A stretch of DNA of 5,754 nucleotides from Clostridiales bacterium UBA2658 (GTDB lineage Bacteria > Bacillota > Clostridia > Oscillospirales > Oscillospiraceae), in the NCBI GenBank assembly GCA_002359425.1, contig DEMY01000025.1:1-5754 (forward strand). The letters are read 5' to 3'. Below, piece after piece: positions 4,864 through 5,754 of this stretch. The position numbers were made by a program, and so were the translations under genes. Each line of letters begins with the position of its first letter. Positions within the stretch are counted from its first letter, which is position 1. The notes under the pieces are model-generated. The model did no database searches and was not told the DNA's origin. It saw nothing but the letters and a program-made list of their open reading frames with translations.

Positions 4864-5754
4864 ATGAACGATTCTCTCTGCAAAACCGAAAAACTCTGCA
4901 AATCGTTCGGCTCGACGAAGGCGCTCTCGGACGTTGACGTCACAATCCGCAAGGGCGAAATTCATGGCCTTGTCGGTGAAAACGGCTCCGGCAAATCGAC
5001 GCTTTCGTCCATTTTCGCCGGCATCCAGAAGGCGGACAGCGGGACTATGACGCTCTGCGGCGAGCCGTATCGCCCCGCGAGCACCCTCGGCGCGATGGAC
5101 AGCGGCGTGAGTATGGTCGTGCAGGAGCAGGGCACCATCAGCGGCATCACGGTGGCCGCAAACATCTTTTTCGGCAAAGAGTCGCAGTTCGTCAAAAATG
5201 GCGTTTTAAACGTTAAGAAGCTGGAGCGCGAGGCGCAAAAAACGCTCGAATCCATTGGCGTCACACACATTCGTCCCGACATCTTGATCGACAAGCTCAG
5301 CTTTTAGGATCGCAAGCTCGTCGAGCTTGCGCGTTCCCTATATGCTTTGCCGATGGGCTGGATTATCGATGAGACAACGACGGCTCTGACAATCAGCGGA
5401 CGCGATATCCTCTACAAGCTCATGAAACGGCAGCGCGAAAGCGGCGGCTCCGTTCTTTTCATCTCGCACGACATCGAGGAAATCATGGCGCTGTGCGACT
5501 GCGTCACCATTCTGCGCGACGGCGTCGTAACGGCAAACCTTGATAAAAAGGATTTTAGCGAGGACGCAATCAAGCAGCTCATGATCGGCAGAGATATCTC
5601 CGGCCACTACTACCGTGACGATACGAAATCTGTCTGCAACGACGAGGTCGTTTTGGAGGCAGCGCACGTCTCGCAGGGTATTTTGAAGGACGTTTCTCTC
5701 AGTCTGCATCGAGGGGAGATTCTCGGCGTCGGCGGACTGAGCGACTGTGGCATT
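4864..5754 (+). pseudogene. Sugar ABC transporter ATP-binding protein (RbsA/MglA-like), interrupted by in-frame TAG; partial at right edge
   Basis: Starts at ATG 4864 with GAGG at 4853-4856, seven bases upstream and overlapping the previous gene's end. Codons 1-147 give the first half of NBD1: Walker A GENGSGKST (38-46) and the Q-loop VVQEQG (Gln87). Codon 148 is TAG (5305-5307). The same frame continues without further stops for 149 codons to the edge: DRKLVELARSL, Walker B WIIDE (Asp169, Glu170), DETTTAL, the H-loop FISHD (His202), then the start of NBD2 with HRGEILGVGGLSDCG. In this subfamily the interrupted segment normally reads LSFEDRK, so the stop replaces a Glu codon, a single GAG-to-TAG change. 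Family members are about 500 residues with two NBDs, energise sugar import together with a permease dimer, and sit on the cytoplasmic face. If the stop is real, only a 147-residue fragment lacking Walker B is made. A base-calling error is an alternative. Confidence 0.85.
5305..5307 (+). other. In-frame amber codon inside the ABC ATPase
   Basis: TAG lies between LSF and DRK, in the C-loop (signature) region of NBD1, exactly where relatives carry Glu. No indel is needed to align the two sides, and no ribosome binding site for re-initiation is visible just after it (the next in-frame ATG is at 5353). Confidence 0.85.

Noticed and set aside
5305..5307. TAG as a pyrrolysine codon
   Set aside because: Pyrrolysine is not expected in an ABC ATPase signature region; the family residue is Glu, one base change away, so a nonsense mutation or read error is simpler.

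Overview
The window looks like chromosomal DNA from a low-to-mid-GC Firmicute, most likely an anaerobic gut-type member of the Clostridia (Oscillospiraceae/Lachnospiraceae-like). This is inferred from protein flavour: a YojM-type Cu/Zn SOD tail, a Clostridia-type XRE + ImmA/IrrE pair, a LacI regulator fused to a ribokinase-family kinase, and an RbsA-like ABC ATPase. It also rests on strong purine-rich Shine-Dalgarno sites and sigma-A-like promoters. No rRNA, tRNA, CRISPR array, transposase or integrase was recognised.

Layout. (1) 1-162, + strand: the last 53 codons of a Cu/Zn superoxide dismutase family protein that enters from the left edge. (2) 163-549: a gene-poor stretch with a strong 10-bp bidirectional terminator hairpin (337-362) between converging transcripts. 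(3) 550-1637, - strand: an ImmA/IrrE-type zinc metalloprotease gene lying downstream of an XRE/Cro-C1 repressor gene, the usual ImmR-ImmA arrangement of ICEs and prophages. Its promoter at 1737-1765 carries a small palindrome in the -35/-10 spacer, a likely autoregulatory operator. The junction between the two genes holds three back-to-back stem-loops (1101-1180). (4) 1638-2026: a divergent regulatory region. It holds the - strand repressor promoter, an orphan - strand terminator-like hairpin, and + strand promoters with a tandem 12-bp repeat at the predicted transcription start of the sugar operon. (5) 2027-5754, + strand: a tightly packed sugar uptake/phosphorylation operon. It encodes a 638-aa LacI-ribokinase fusion, a second stand-alone PfkB kinase overlapping it by 35 nt, and, 4 nt further on, the start of a duplicated-NBD sugar ABC transporter ATPase that runs off the right edge.

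How it fits together. The operon probably imports a pentose-like sugar or related compound by an ABC importer (permease and binding protein presumably beyond the right edge) and phosphorylates it with one or both PfkB kinases. The LacI half of the fusion would sense the sugar or its phosphate and control the promoter just upstream. The substrate cannot be told from this sequence. The ABC ATPase reading frame has an in-frame TAG at codon 148, where the family normally has Glu. The frame then stays open for 149 codons to the edge and keeps Walker B and the H-loop. This points to a recent nonsense mutation, a sequencing error, or (less likely) readthrough. The XRE-ImmA pair appears unrelated to the sugar operon and may be a remnant or edge of a mobile element.
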